Below are positions 47,755-60,587 of a stretch of DNA of 64,000 nucleotides, in pieces (positions within the stretch are counted from its first letter, which is position 1; each line of letters begins with the position of its first letter). The notes below the pieces were generated by a model, which did no database searches, had not been told where the DNA came from, and saw only the letters and a list, made by a program, of their open reading frames with translations. Source of the DNA: Phylloscopus collybita (lineage: Eukaryota; Chordata; Aves; Passeriformes; Phylloscopidae); assembly GCA_027886175.1 (NCBI GenBank), contig JAJNNQ010000026.1, positions 14,627,501 to 14,691,500 of the forward strand. Direction: 5' to 3'. Both the position numbers and the translations under genes were made by a program.

Positions 47755-48477
47755 TGTGTTGGTTTGGAAAGACAGGTATCTGCCAGGGAAAGCTGGAGCT
47801 TCCCTCGGAATGGAGAATGTAAACCCCTCACCCCCACCAAATTATAATTTTTCTATTAAGGGTTTTCAGGCAAAGATTTGGGAATAGGAATAACAGTTCT
47901 TTACTAGGAATATTAACAATACAAATGTAGTAGTAAACCAACCAACCAACCAACCAAACAACAATCCTAGAAACCCTGACAGAGTCAGAGCTACAACCCT
48001 GTTGGTCAGGGTGTTGGAAGCAGTCCAAAATTAAGTCCTCCTGGAGTGGTAGATGTGGTTCTGTTGGAGTAGAGATGATCCTGCAGAAAAGGGTCCAGTG
48101 GTGGTGAGAAGGGGTCCAGTCTTCCTCCAGGAATCCGGTGGAACCAGATATCTGTGCTCCTACATCTCAGTTTTTATCCAAATAGGAATGGTTGGCTCTC
48201 TCCTCACTGGGTGGAGCATCTCACAATGGGGTGATGGAATATGTTGTGCCCTTAAGTGAGCCTTAATGGCCCGTTAGAAGAAAATATCCCCCTGGAGGGA
48301 GGACTGGTGGTGAAAGAGATAAGAAACACTGCCCCACCTGGTTTTTACAGCTGGCCCATTATCAGAAGGCATCCGCCCCTCTCCTCCCAGAGTAACAAGA
48401 GATAAAGAAAAACATCTCCCCAGCTGCTTTCAACAGATAAAATAGAATACACATTTTTGGTTCCATAACCCAAGACA
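47755..48477 (-). mobile_element. solo LTR of the same family, copy 2, inverted
   Basis: A 723-bp reverse-complement copy of the LTR at 46150-46887, from TGTGTTGGTTTGG to AACCCAAGACA. Most blocks align along the whole length, for example AACCCTGACAGAGTCAGAG and GGAATGGTTGGCTC; differences are scattered substitutions, small indels and an (AACC)n expansion at about 47937-47955. No matching direct repeat is visible at its edges (GCCCC against TCACT), unlike copy 1. Confidence 0.85.
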
Positions 48478-51400
48478 TCACTGGCATGTGCTTGCACAGG
48501 GTGGCTGCAGGCAGTGTGGGTAAAAGGGAAATTTTGAGGTATAATTTCATAAGGAGAATCAAATTATAGTATGTATTGAATAAGAAAATTCTTAGTAATA
48601 TTTTAATAAATATCATGGATTTGACTAACTAGCTATGTAATAATAACATATTAGAAATACACAGTGAAATCAAAACAATTCTACAAGTAAAGTAGGAGTT
48701 GTTAAAGATGGGAACACCTGGAAAACACCAGAAACAGAGTGGAGGAGCTATTGTAGGATACTTTCTACTTGACAGCTCTACAGCTGGTTTTTTAGTATGT
48801 AGTCTTCCCACGCCAAATATACAGATTTACAGATAACAAATTAGGCATTCCAGATTAATTAATAGGAGTAAATTACAGAAGTCTGAAATTCAGATGCATT
48901 GTTTTACAGAGAGGTGTAGGGTAAATACTATAACTAGATCAACCTGGTACCCCTAGCCTGGCTATGATGAGAAAACCTCACACATATTCCAAGGAAAGAT
49001 TATTATGCTCTTAGAGGAAACATGCACTTTAGCAATTTGTTGTTTTGACACTCTGTGGTGTGTTTTATACACTCCATGTGAACAGGTAGCATTCTGTCCT
49101 GGAGAATCCATTTTCTGAATCATTAATCTGCCAGGGTCTTTGGCTCTTGGAGAGTCTCCGCTCTGCTGGTTGTCTTGTTTTCCACAGAGCTGGAAAACAG
49201 ATGGAGCTCTAGTCAGAGTGTTTGGGCAGGTGGGGGTCCCATGCTTAAGAGAGGGGGCATCCTCAGCCTGTCACTTGAAAAGAGGAAAAAAGCAGTGCAA
49301 ACATAAATCCCACCTAGTAGCATGAAAAAGTACTCTGATACACTGTACATTTTATGTACCTAAGGGAGGAAAGTCTTGAAAATTTGAGAAACTACAGTAA
49401 TAAACATACATGCTAATAAACCAGATTCACCAGTTCAAGAGCATGAGAGAATTGTCAAAAATGTGCAGAAACACTCCAGATACTGGGAGAAACCTCCCTT
49501 TCCAGAATGTAGGCCACCACTTTATACGTGGGCTATTGCAACTGCCAGTGGACAGCCTACAGTCTGTATGCAGTGAAAAGAAGCAGAAACTTATATCTTT
49601 CTATTATCTTGCACATTGTGTTATATTCAGGCTGTTCCCTGGCCTCCCTCCACCCTGGATGTGCTCAAATGGCAGTGAGTGTTTTGGCAGGGAACACACT
49701 GACTGCTGTCTAGCACACACTATCCAGTGAAAGCTATTTTTGTTATCTGCTAAAACTACGGCTTGGAAATATGTGCTGTTGAGACATTTTGCTGTTTGAA
49801 AATGCTCCAGGAACTGGTTCCATGGCTGTAAATCAAGAATTATAATGTCATCATAATACCAAAAAACTTTTTTTCAGTCCCAAATGTGAAAATTTTATGT
49901 TCAGCTGACATGAATACAATATAAACCAGAGAGGGACATGAACGCTTTGATAGTTTTCCCATGTACGATGCTAATATTTCACCACTGAACATTGGTTTCT
50001 GAATTTTTGTTTCACTTGCATTTACATGAAAATTCCCACCTGTCCACAGTACTTGAAATGGCTATTCTTCTGAAGACAGAAAAAGGATATGTGTTCTTGA
50101 TTCTGCTTTAGCTTAAAATGTCTTAAACATTGACCTATTTTAATTTCATTTTTTTAATGTTCTTGAGGGTTCTTTGGGATTCTTTTGATTATAGAAGGCT
50201 CATTTTATAAATCTGCATGTGAGAAACTAGTTTGCTTAACTCTGAAAGTTGGCAGACAAATAAGGAGAGTGAAAGCTCCTTACTCTGAGCTCACACATTC
50301 CCAGATACTCGGAATTTCAGTGGCGAGCTCTTGACCTGAGAGAATTGAAGGGCATGTAACTCCCCTCTGGATTTATGACCAGGTTTCTGACGAGATTCTC
50401 TAACGCAAGTCAGAAATGTAAATTGTCAAAATGTGAAAATAGCTAATGCAGTATCAAATGGTAACATTAAATGTCACATGTGTTCAGCTGAAGTCCACAG
50501 TCCAGAGAAGAACAGTGTATCCCAGAGAAGAACAGAGTATCCCAGAGATGATTACTGACTCGTAAGCAGCGTATTGAATGAGGAGAGCAGGAAGATTACA
50601 CCAGCATATGTACATGCACATATCTCTGCACCATTTTGCATGTTGGGTGTAAATTTTTAGAGTTGTTTATTGAAGTACATCCTCCACGAGGATGAAGATG
50701 TCTTATTGAGCCCTGCCAGTAAACTGTTCCTTGCCTTTCAGCACTAACAGTGTGGCTGGAATATGACCTCACTTCAGCCCTCCCCAGAATTAACTACCAG
50801 ACCACAAAGAGGCCTTCTTGGGATCATGCTTCCAATTTTTCCCTCTTTACCAAAGTGCTAAAGATTCTTTTGGCCAGACAGTGACAGAGCAGAATAGTAA
50901 GGAAGTACCAAAGGCTCCCTTTCAGGAGATAATTTATTCTAGCTTTGTTCCAGGATAGTTTACATATTTAAAGCAGGATCTCCAGGGAGATGGGAATCCT
51001 TGGTTTTTCTTTCTAATGCTTTCTCTGTCCTGATCTGCTGACCAGTCACATGTCCTTTGCTTTGCAGATGATTTGGCATAGATATGGGAGCTCTCTCTGG
51101 AAATGTAGATGTGCAGCTTCTACAGGTGTTTTTGAATGTTGGCATCATGAACCTAAAGGGATCATTCATTAATTTCCTCTCCCACTACATACACACATAT
51201 GCACACACTTTCACTGTCCCTATCAAAGCAGTCCTTATATCCTCAGAATGCCTGCCAAAGGATTTAAAATGAAGCAGCAGTCACCCCAAGCCATTAACTG
51301 TTCTTTTAGAAACCTCACAGAACTGAAATTTGGTATACAGATGGCAAAGTCATGGTTTACAGAACTCAGTTGTGCTGATGTGTGAAGCAGGTCTCAAATA

Positions 51401-54400
51401 GCTCAGCTGGCAGGAGTGGGTGCTTCAGCCATTCACAAAACAGCAACCAAAGTGCTTAAACTTTATAGCCATGCTTAAATTACTAATATGAGCAGAGCCA
51501 GAGCAGAGGACTGGTATTTGCTCATCCTTGATGTTGGAAGAATTCCTGCTATGGCTTTGGCCCAAGAATTTGTCACTGTGCCACTAATTTCCAAGTGAGC
51601 TCAGCACACAATCTGTGGAGCATTCCCATGAGTGTCTTGAATGTGGCCATCCTGCCTCAGAGACCCAGGGAGCTTCAGACCATGGATGCTGTTCCTTTGT
51701 GACAGCCAGTCTCAGGGTTCTAAGTACATTTTTGTTTCAAAGTTTCAAAGTTTACTCATCTATACTGTCCTGATCTGAATGGAAAAAAAGAAATAGGGAG
51801 TTTTAGACCCCTTATAAGCCATTCTACTTTACCTAAGACCTAATTTTGATGTCTTAAAATCTTTTTTTTTGTAAACTACAATTCTTTCACTAGGCTCAGA
51901 TAAGTTGAATCAACCGGGGTACCTAGTTGTTTTAATATACAGGACAAACAACACTATATCTTGTTTTGGGCCTCTTTTGGGTCTAAATAAGAGACAGTGC
52001 TTAAATAATTAAATCTATTTTTTTTTGTATCGGTACAGAATGAATTGCAAGACTGAAGCCCTAGCATTCCCTTTGTCCCCACCCTGTAATACAATTCCAG
52101 ATGAACCCAGCTGTTGAATATTTACCAGAAGAATTGGTCAAAGAAAAAATAATAATGAAGAAAGAAATGAAGATAAGAATTGAACTAGAACATAGTTTAA
52201 AATGTTTCTAATCATAAGCATAAGGCTTATTACTCCTGATTGTAGGGCACCTTCTCCTGGCAGGGGAAATAATTCTATTTATTAAAACACACATAAAATT
52301 CTCGATGAAATTATTGAACATATTCAATTCAAAAGAAAAACATGAAGAAAGAAATACTCAAATATATAATTTTGTATCCTTCATATTCAGTCTATCACCC
52401 CTGCACAAGGAGTACTAGATTTGCCCCTCAGCTCCAGGAGTCACCCCATATAAAATGTAGCTCTTTCACTGTGTTTTTTGGTTTGTGTCGTTTGTTTGGT
52501 TTTGGTGTTGGCTTGGGGTTTTTTTTGTGTGTAAAGGGTGTGTTTGGTTTTATTTGGAGGTGATCTCTGGCTGCACATATTGACCAGAACAGTACAGGTT
52601 CTCTTCATTATTTACAAGATATTTTATCTGTTATAGAAAGACCTAATTGCCTCTACATTTTCTTGCCCTGAGGACTTCAGAGTAAGAATTGGAGCACAGT
52701 TTTATGGGAAGCCATAGTACAATTGCTCAAAGCCTAATGCTCACTGTCACAGACAATAGCTCCCATGAGGCGGGGCAGCAATCCTTTATAAACAACAGCC
52801 TTGTGCTCACAGTACAAATTAATTTCAGCTCTCAGAAGAAACACATTTCAGGAAAGGCAAGGGATGTGAATTTCAATATTGGCAAATGAATTTGTATGGA
52901 GAAGTGTACTCCACCTCCCACTCTAAAATCCATTAGGCATAGGTAAATGTCTGTATACAAAAAGAAAAAAGAAGGTAGAAAAGATAAAGAAGGGAGAGAG
53001 ATGTGCAGCCAAGAGACACACATGAAAAAAATATATATTAGGGAGTATGGAATGAAAAAATATACTCAACGAGTTCAGAATAGTAAATCAATGCCTGCCA
53101 CTCTGCTTCTACTCTTTGGTTATTTGCACTGATAAAAAAGTATAAAAACTTTTGAGTAAGAATAAACATTTTGCACCAGCTTTATATTAAGAGGATGAGA
53201 CTACTCCTTCAGATTTACTGTTGATCTGTGGCTTTCTTGTTTAATCTATAGGACTTAAAAAGATGTTTATATCTGCTATTGGTGTGATTCCATCTCCTAT
53301 AATTCCTGATTTATACACCCTGGCAAAACAAAAGTGGGCTGAATTATTGAATGCTTTATTATGACATAATGTAATACCTTTACTATGCAGTAAATGCTTG
53401 TTTAATAGAGGATGTCCTTTATATTTCACTTGTAAAATCAAGAGATCTACTTTTTGAGCTTGGATTTTATGTTAGCACTGAGTCTATAAGGGTCCTTCCC
53501 TTAATCTCTGTTGCTTGCAGAATTATGATGCAGAATCGTATTTTTCACATGCTGTATGACTATAAGAATCCTTTTAGTCCTTCAAATTTTATTGAAGGCT
53601 GTGAATCTCCAGAAAAGTGGCAGAAAATTCTAGCAGAGACAGTACCCACCTCTACTTTGCTAAAGGTGTAAAATGCCAATTGAAATTTATGTTCTCTATG
53701 TTTTGCCTGACTTATCTTTTCAGTTGCCCATAAGCTCAAGAAAAGTCTGTTTCAGTCAATGGCTTGGGAAAATTGGGAAGAGGAGGGAGAGGGTTAAACC
53801 GATACCAGGAAATGTTGTTTAGAGTTAATCTCCTTTTAAAATCTGTGGGTATATCAGCCTGTGAAAACTTTTGCTGTCAGGTGCAGCCAGATAAAAATCA
53901 TCCACAGAGGGAATTTATCATTTATTTTAGCTTGGCTGAATGATGATTTCGTTGTATCACAGTAACTTTTTTTATAATGCATCTCTTCACTGTGAGAAGC
54001 AGATATTCTCCCTCTGGTATAAAACTGATAGGCAATAAATCTATTTAATATCTTGTAGTTCTGTGGGACTCCAGCTGAGAATTTTGCCAATACAAATGAT
54101 GCTCCAGATCACATTCTGTGTTTGCTCATACTCACTGGAACATCAAATTTCAGTGGCAACCATCTTATACACACTATTGGATGAAAGCAGAAATGGAAAA
54201 TATGATTCAGTGCAAATATAGTGGATCTTTTACACAGCATTATTTCCCTACTTATCCCATATTTTATCTTTCTCCTATTACTATGAGCAATGGTTACTGG
54301 TTACTGTCCACTACTGTCTACTAGGATAAGATTTTACTTTCTAAGATTATTTTAATTACACCTTTGTGGTGTCTGTATTTGCAAATATGTGTTAATACAC

Positions 54401-54580
54401 ACATGCTGGCCTTAATTATTCTTTTTTCATGAAAAACCCTTTTTCCCTTTGATGTAAAATTGTTTTTCAATCTGGTTTTGCAAGTGGGTTTAAGATCTCT
54501 AATACTATACATCTCTAAATAAAAAGCTTGTTTTATAAAAGGCAGCATGAAGGTATACCAGGGCTGGAAGCCTCTATAGG
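48478..54580. other. unique noncoding DNA
   Basis: No gene or named repeat is recognised over about 6.1 kb. A 20-base tandem duplication lies at 50502-50548 and a possible exon-like frame begins at 53521 (see findings). Confidence 0.55.
50502..50548. repeat. 2.3-copy tandem repeat of a 20-base unit
   Basis: The unit CCAGAGAAGAACAGTGTATC is repeated once with one change, then starts a third time. Confidence 0.9.
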
Positions 54581-54725
54581 AAAAGAAAAGAAAAGAAAAG
54601 AAAAGAAAAGAAAAGAAAAGAAAAGAAAAGAAAAGAAAAGAAAAGAAAAGAAAAGAAAAGAAAAGAAAAGAAAAGAAAAGAAAAGAAAAGAAAAGAAAAG
54701 AAAAGAAAAGAAAAGAAAAGAAAAG
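54581..54725. repeat. (AAAAG)29 microsatellite
   Basis: Twenty-nine perfect units with no interruption (145 bp). Together with flanking purines (54579-54726) it is a 148-base homopurine tract with mirror symmetry, so it could form triplex DNA and is very likely length-variable. The Lys/Arg/Glu-rich plus frame and the Phe/Ser/Leu-rich minus frame across it are artefacts. Confidence 0.97.
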
Positions 54726-55053
54726 ATATATAGAGAGAAAGTCAGTCTTTTAAACATTCTTGGAGGTTAGGGAGATATTCAAAATCATAGACTTTATTTA
54801 GCTATTGTTTTCTTTCCATTTAGAATTAGCATTAGGGAAACAAGGATCTCTCCTGTACTATGTCTTTGACATGAACAAACTGATGAAAGCACTTGTACCC
54901 TGCTATCCTTAATGCAGCAACATAAAATCAGGTTAAGATTGTGCACTGGTAGACTAGAATTTTGGATAGCTGGTTTTTAAATTATTTTTATTTTTTTCCT
55001 CAGCAAAAGATGTAATTTGTGACTTTGGGTAAGCTATTTAGTAGCTTAGGTTT
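54726..55053. other. unique noncoding DNA
   Basis: Nothing is recognised. A very pyrimidine-rich acceptor-like tract ends at about 55004 and is followed 25 bases later by a GTAAGC donor-like site, but the frame contains a stop. Confidence 0.55.
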
Positions 55054-55390
55054 CTGCTTGGCAGGTTTGCATGGCAATGCTTTGGCAACGGTGGTGGGGG
55101 GGGGTGGTGTTGTGGGCTGCAGGTGTGGCATCTGTGAGAAGTCACAGCCAGTTCCAGCTGGGTCCAAAACAGACCTGCTGCTGGCCAAAACTGAGCCCAA
55201 AAGCGGTGTTGAGGGCACCTCTGTGATAACATTTAAGAAGGGGTAAACCCCACAGTAACTACAAGACAAGAATGAGAAAATGTGAGAGAAACAGCTTTGC
55301 AGACACTGAGGTCAGTGAAGGAGCAGGGAGTGCCAAAGCAGAGATTCCCCTGCAGCCCATGGCATAGACCGTGCTGAGGCAGGAGACATC
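55054..55390 (+). mobile_element. LTR 5' fragment (avian ERV), sense
   Basis: The order GGTTTGCATGGCAATGC, GGTGTGGCATCTGTGAGAAG, GGCCAAAACTGAGCCCAAA, CTCTGTGATAACATTTAAGAAG (promoter-like), TGTGAGAGAAACAGC and CAGAGATTCCCCTGCAGCCC is the 5' half of a common avian LTR family, as I remember it. It breaks off before the repeated 3' units. Frames on both strands across it are shadows. No retroviral genes are present. Confidence 0.7.
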
Positions 55391-55880
55391 TTCTGAATTT
55401 CCTTATATCAATTTTACTATTGCTTGGTTTTGCACTCAGCATTCACTTGTAATGGGAAAAATCTTGTGTTTATTAATTAACATCGAAAAGGAAAGAATAA
55501 TTTTTTATTGGAAATCAAAATTTGGCTAACTGTAGTATTCTGAAGATTGCAGTTCCCCAAACATCATGTACTTCCCGTCTACTTCTTACATTGCAGATCA
55601 AAAAATTACACTTTTTATATTAAAATAAGCTCGCTCCTTCTTGTTGTATGTACACTCGTCTCAAGGGCCTTAATACCATGGTAGGTCAGTGAAGCAGCCT
55701 TCAGTGGGTGGCTCCTCTATGGTCAGTTCTTGATTCTTCAAAGAGCTGTTCTGTATGAATGGAAGGAGATTTTGTAATCTAGAGGAAAATGAAAATTCTT
55801 AATTCACATTCAAGTTCAAACCATTTGCTGTTTCCACTCATTTTTCTGAAATTCACTTTAAAATTTATGGAATCTCTATG
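55391..55880. other. unique noncoding DNA
   Basis: Nothing is recognised. Confidence 0.55.
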
Positions 55881-55882
55881 AT

Positions 55883-55913
<31 letters not shown>

Positions 55914-55916
55914 TTT
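55881..55916. repeat. (ATTT)9 microsatellite
   Basis: Nine perfect tetranucleotide units. Confidence 0.95.
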
Positions 55917-58122
55917 GAGGAAAAGAGCACAATGACTGGTCAGATCATATCAGCTCTGTCAAAGAAGATGTAATCTCAGGTCAAGAAAAACACTTGAGGA
56001 AAATAAAAGGAGAGACAAGATTTGGGAACAATTCAGCCTCCCCACACATATGGCAGTTTCAGCTGTTTATTTACTTTTTTTGGTTTTGTTGTTGTTAATA
56101 CATCTAAAAGCTGCAGGGAACAATTATGATCATCCTGGCTGAACTGCTTCATAACCCAAACTACACCATTTCACCCAGGGACTCTTGCACATAACGTAAC
56201 AGCTTGTGATTGAATTACTAGAGCATGTTGAATTGCTGAAAGTCCTTACATGGAAACAACTTGTTTGTTCTTTAGAAGTTTGCTCTCTGTTGCTCCACCA
56301 GTGTCAGGTCTGTGGTATCATAAAAGTCTTTAGCAGCAGCTTGCTGTGATCTTGTCCTAAGATGATTATGACTCTAGATGAGCTGCAAAAAAGCAAATAA
56401 GTGTTGATTTAAGCCAAATTGGTCATGGCTGAGCTGAGGTTTTAAAACTTTTCAAAACCACTTCTTTGACTCTATTACTTAAAAAAAAAAAATAGACTAT
56501 GGTCAAATAAAGCTCTTGTATCTTTTTTTTTAGGGTTGGGGGTGAAGAAGGCTCATCTGTGAGAAAGGTTTACTATGCAAGGTGCTCAAAGGACAACACA
56601 AAACAAGTTCTCAGGGAAGAATTCTGCCTCAAGTGAACAACTTACAGATTATTGTCTGCAGAGTGCAGACTATCTCTCCAGAACACACATTAGGTGTTCT
56701 CAGAGAGGGAAGAGTAAGATAAATACTTCACACTTTACACTTCACACAGGATGTATCTGTTTACTCAATTACTGTTTTATTTTTGCTATTTCAGATAGAC
56801 CATTTTCTGTAATTGCTTTAGGAGTAAACTACTGCCGAAATAGAAAAAAATAGGTATAAATCCCTCATGATTTGTTGGTAACAGCAATTTTTCTCAACTT
56901 TTTCCTGTACAAAAGTGTAAAAATACAGGACATTTTGTGATTGATTTGCAGGAATCATCTCTGTCCAGTTGTCAGAGACCATCTGTACCAAAACCCTGGA
57001 ATATAGAGTTTAAAATAAGCAGTAGTGTAACACAATGTCATTGTAACCAGTGATAAGATTCATATTGTTTGGCAAGCAGTGTATCAGAAAGAAAATTTGG
57101 TAAGTTTAAAACTAAACTAGCCAAATAGATATATGAGCTCAGTTTGAGACTGGAACCCTGTGTTCAAATCCTGTGAAGTGCTGAAAACTGTTAGCATTCT
57201 GCATTTCTGAAAATGAAAATTCTGGGATTTCCAGAAAACCACATGGAAGACACCCATAGCCTTTCTGCATAATATTATTTTTGGCATACTCCTTCCATAG
57301 TTGAGAAGATTTTGACTTTTCTTTGGCTATTAAAGAGCTGCTTATTTTTTTTGTCAGAATGAAAGAGAGATCCATGGGTTTTTCTGTCTTTAAGTTGAAC
57401 TGTTTAGTAGAGACAGTTAATTAATTCTTTTCCAGTGGTTTCATTAAGCCTCAATAGTTATTCTGTGAACTCCTTTGTTTAAGTAGGTTTGTTTCTAGGC
57501 TTTTCTCTTATCTACAAAACCGAGACACTGATAGAAACGTATTCTAAAGTCTGTTGGAAAGTAGGCATGTACTTGAATACATATTGAGGGTGGTGCACAT
57601 TCATACTTGTAAACCAATATATGGATGGGATGTGACAAATAAACAAATATTTATGTATGCTGTTTGTCAAAAAACATTGATTAAATCTCTGAGAAATCTA
57701 TTCCAGTGATTCAGTCTTTAGGATTAAATCTTTAGGATTTAAAGTGGTGCTCATTTCACCAATCTGAAGTCACTGATGGTTAAGTCAATTATTCTGACAT
57801 CTTCCAATGTCAATGAAATGAGAGAGAGATACTGGCCTAACAAACTACTACCTTTCAGGTGGTCAAAAGCATGTAAATCACACTTTATCATTCCAGTGTA
57901 AGCAGTCATTAAAACACCACCCATTTGTATCTAATGCACTCCATGCTGGGTACAAAATGTACCAGGGACAGCACTCACAAGCTTTCCATTGTTCATAATT
58001 TCACACATCACTCTGCAAAATGGGTATGGCAATAGCTGAAATAAGTCACTTATTTTGCTGACATGGGGGACATGCAACTACTGTGGCTTTGAATAAGACC
58101 TTCTTATATATCTGATATCTAC

Positions 58123-58125
<3 letters not shown>

Positions 58126-58152
<27 letters not shown>
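58126..58152. repeat. poly(T) run, T27
   Basis: An uninterrupted T run, with no recognised retroposon body. Confidence 0.9.
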
Positions 58153-58153
<1 letters not shown>

Positions 58154-59090
58154 CATTAGCTTCCAGTTTCTTGTTTTAGAAATATTTAAATTTAAAGCAA
58201 AGTAAATGGAGAGTAACACTGATATATGCTGAGTCGAAGGCATAAAAATACTGAGTCTATTTTTAATTGAAAATGAGCTAATTGTTCTGGATTGGGGCCT
58301 GCTCCTTTTGCAAGTAGTGCTAATTACTCTAAAAAGAGTTCCATGCAGAATAAACACTATGAGTTGTTTTTGGTTTTTTTTCCTCACCAAAAAATGACTT
58401 TTGCACTTTGAGATCTGAATCTGCCTAATTTGTCAAGAAAATCCTAAGAAATCTGTAGATGATACTGCAACAAACCAGGTCCAGCTTGCAGAAATATGTT
58501 AAGAAACTGTAATTGCATTTCTACTGTTGTTATTTTTTCATCTGACATGTCATTCTATAGCAGACTTTATAGAGCAGGAGGTGAATTGATATAATTAGTT
58601 TGGTTTTTTGCCATTTTTCCCATAGGTCAAGCCAATTAAAAGACGACTGAGGGAGACAGTACTCCAAACTGTAGCATATGGCACCATGGCATAAAACACA
58701 CAGTAGATGGAAAACAATTCAGTTGGGATTTTAGCTTTGAAATTTAATTGAATATAAACAATGTTTGTCTCTGGATCACCTTGAAATTTCCTTCCTTCTC
58801 CTGGTTTCTTATTCTTATCATGAATCAGAACTCTATTCTCCTCTTGAGTCATGTAGTACCATCTTTTTTGCTTTTGAATGATTCTCTGCTGCAGCTGGTT
58901 CACTGCTCTGAAAGCCACAGAATTTATGATTTTTGATCTATTTGAAAATTCTAGATTTAGTTTTACTAAAGGGTTGCAGAGAGCAACCCTTCTCTTCCCT
59001 CACTAACAAAACAAATAGAACATGTTGTTTTCAAATTTTCTTGCTGTGTAAAAACCAGTAAGGTTAGCAATAAATGAAACTGGTGGTGTT

Positions 59091-59121
<31 letters not shown>

Positions 59122-59143
59122 GTGTGGTTTTTTTTTTTTTTTT
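59091..59143. repeat. (TTG)10 microsatellite followed by T16
   Basis: A perfect trinucleotide array, a short GTGTGG spacer and a T run. It creates Cys-rich or Asn-rich chance frames. Confidence 0.93.
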
Positions 59144-59539
59144 CTTCAAGTCAAGTTCCACACTACCGTTCCCTATTTCACCTGAGTCTGAACACCAAAG
59201 ACAGAGAACATGATTTCCCTGGGAGAAGTATGACAAAATCCAGGTTTTCTGGGAAGCCCCTATCAATGCTTTATCACAAGCTGTGAGTGCACAGGGTATT
59301 TCTCAGTGCTGCCACTCTGCCCTCCATGTCTTGTGAGCTGCTACCAGTCTGCTTGGAATGACTTAAGCCCATACCAACCAGTACTTTACAGACAGTCCCT
59401 GGGTGAGACTCAAAAGCTAGAATGGCTTAGGATAGATTCTCCTGAAACAATTTGGAAGTATTCATCTTCTGGAGGGAAAACCTTGTTAGCAAAAAGAAAA
59501 CTGTTGGACAGAGTATTGAGAAAAACATTCTTGTTTTAG

Positions 59540-59562
59540 TTTTTTTTTTTTTTTTTTTTTTT
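59540..59562. repeat. poly(T) run, T23
   Basis: An uninterrupted T run. Confidence 0.9.
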
Positions 59563-60587
59563 CATTCTGATTAGATTACAGCTTTTCAGGTAAACTTTGT
59601 TTTTCTGTGAATATAACTTAGTATACCCCAGTCTCTGCTGGGACATCAGGGATTGATATTTGATACAAATATACAAAACAGTAAGTGAATTTTGGGGTCC
59701 AAATCCAGGTCCACTGTATATGGTTTCTTATGTAAAATTTCTTTCTTATTGTTTAGGGATTTTTTCAAACACAGACCTTTTGATTTCTCGTGATTTTTTT
59801 TTCCACGGTACGGTTCAGACAAAGCAATATTTTTTATCTGGCATCTATTTCAATTCTAAAACCATGGTTATATAAATAGTTGCTGAGTCTGACTCTGTTG
59901 TTCCATTAAGTACCAGCATAGCTCATCTTTCCATAGACAATGGAAGTATGCAGACAGCAAAAGTGCAGTTGTTTGCAAGCAGTAATGTAGCTGCTTCATA
60001 AATATAGTTATCTCACACTACTGGGGAACAGGAAAATGAGATCAAGATCAGAATAAAACTGTTACTCCTGGATTCAAGTAATGAATAAATTAATGTCTGT
60101 ATATACTATTCACTGTGATTCTTGAATGTACATTGGGATCCTCTCTGATGAGCATGAGAGAGCAAAGCATGTCTGCTTAATTTTTAATCTCATCTACAGG
60201 TTAGTCCTTGTAAAATAACAATTATCAAGTCAGATTTTCTGAAAGAATGAACTTGTCAAACTCACATACATTATCTGCTGTGGCAATTGATGTCAGTATG
60301 ATAATGCCATGCCAGCAGTGCTTAAGCTAAGACTTTGTCAGTTGCCCCATGATAAACTCTAGCATTTGAGGGATTTCTTTCATCCCAGTTCATCAAATCA
60401 CACAGGTCTGACATTCAATATACAGTCCTCAGGGTTTCAAATGTCCTTTTGCTCTTGATTTATGCTAACAATAGAATATCTGAAAGAATGAAGACTAAGT
60501 GTCATCTCAGTGCCTAAGTGACTCTGATTAAACAGATTTCAGAAATTGGCTGTGGACAGCTGCACTGAAGTAGGAAGTTTGGATGAC

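Larger units (their letters stand above)
55917..60587. other. unique noncoding DNA with homopolymers
   Basis: No gene or named repeat is recognised. It contains T27 at 58126-58152, (TTG)10 plus T16 at 59091-59143 and T23 at 59540-59562. The plus frame 56575-56853 (92 codons) has no motif. Confidence 0.55.

Noticed and set aside
46261..48259. Several frames of 60-130 codons between 46.2 and 48.3 kb
   Set aside because: Most are shadows of the two LTR copies.
46150..48477. A provirus bounded by two LTRs
   Set aside because: The LTRs are in opposite orientation and the 867-bp spacer has no retroviral genes.
54528..54770. Lys/Arg/Glu-rich 80-codon protein and its Phe/Ser antisense
   Set aside because: Direct translation of the (AAAAG)29 array.
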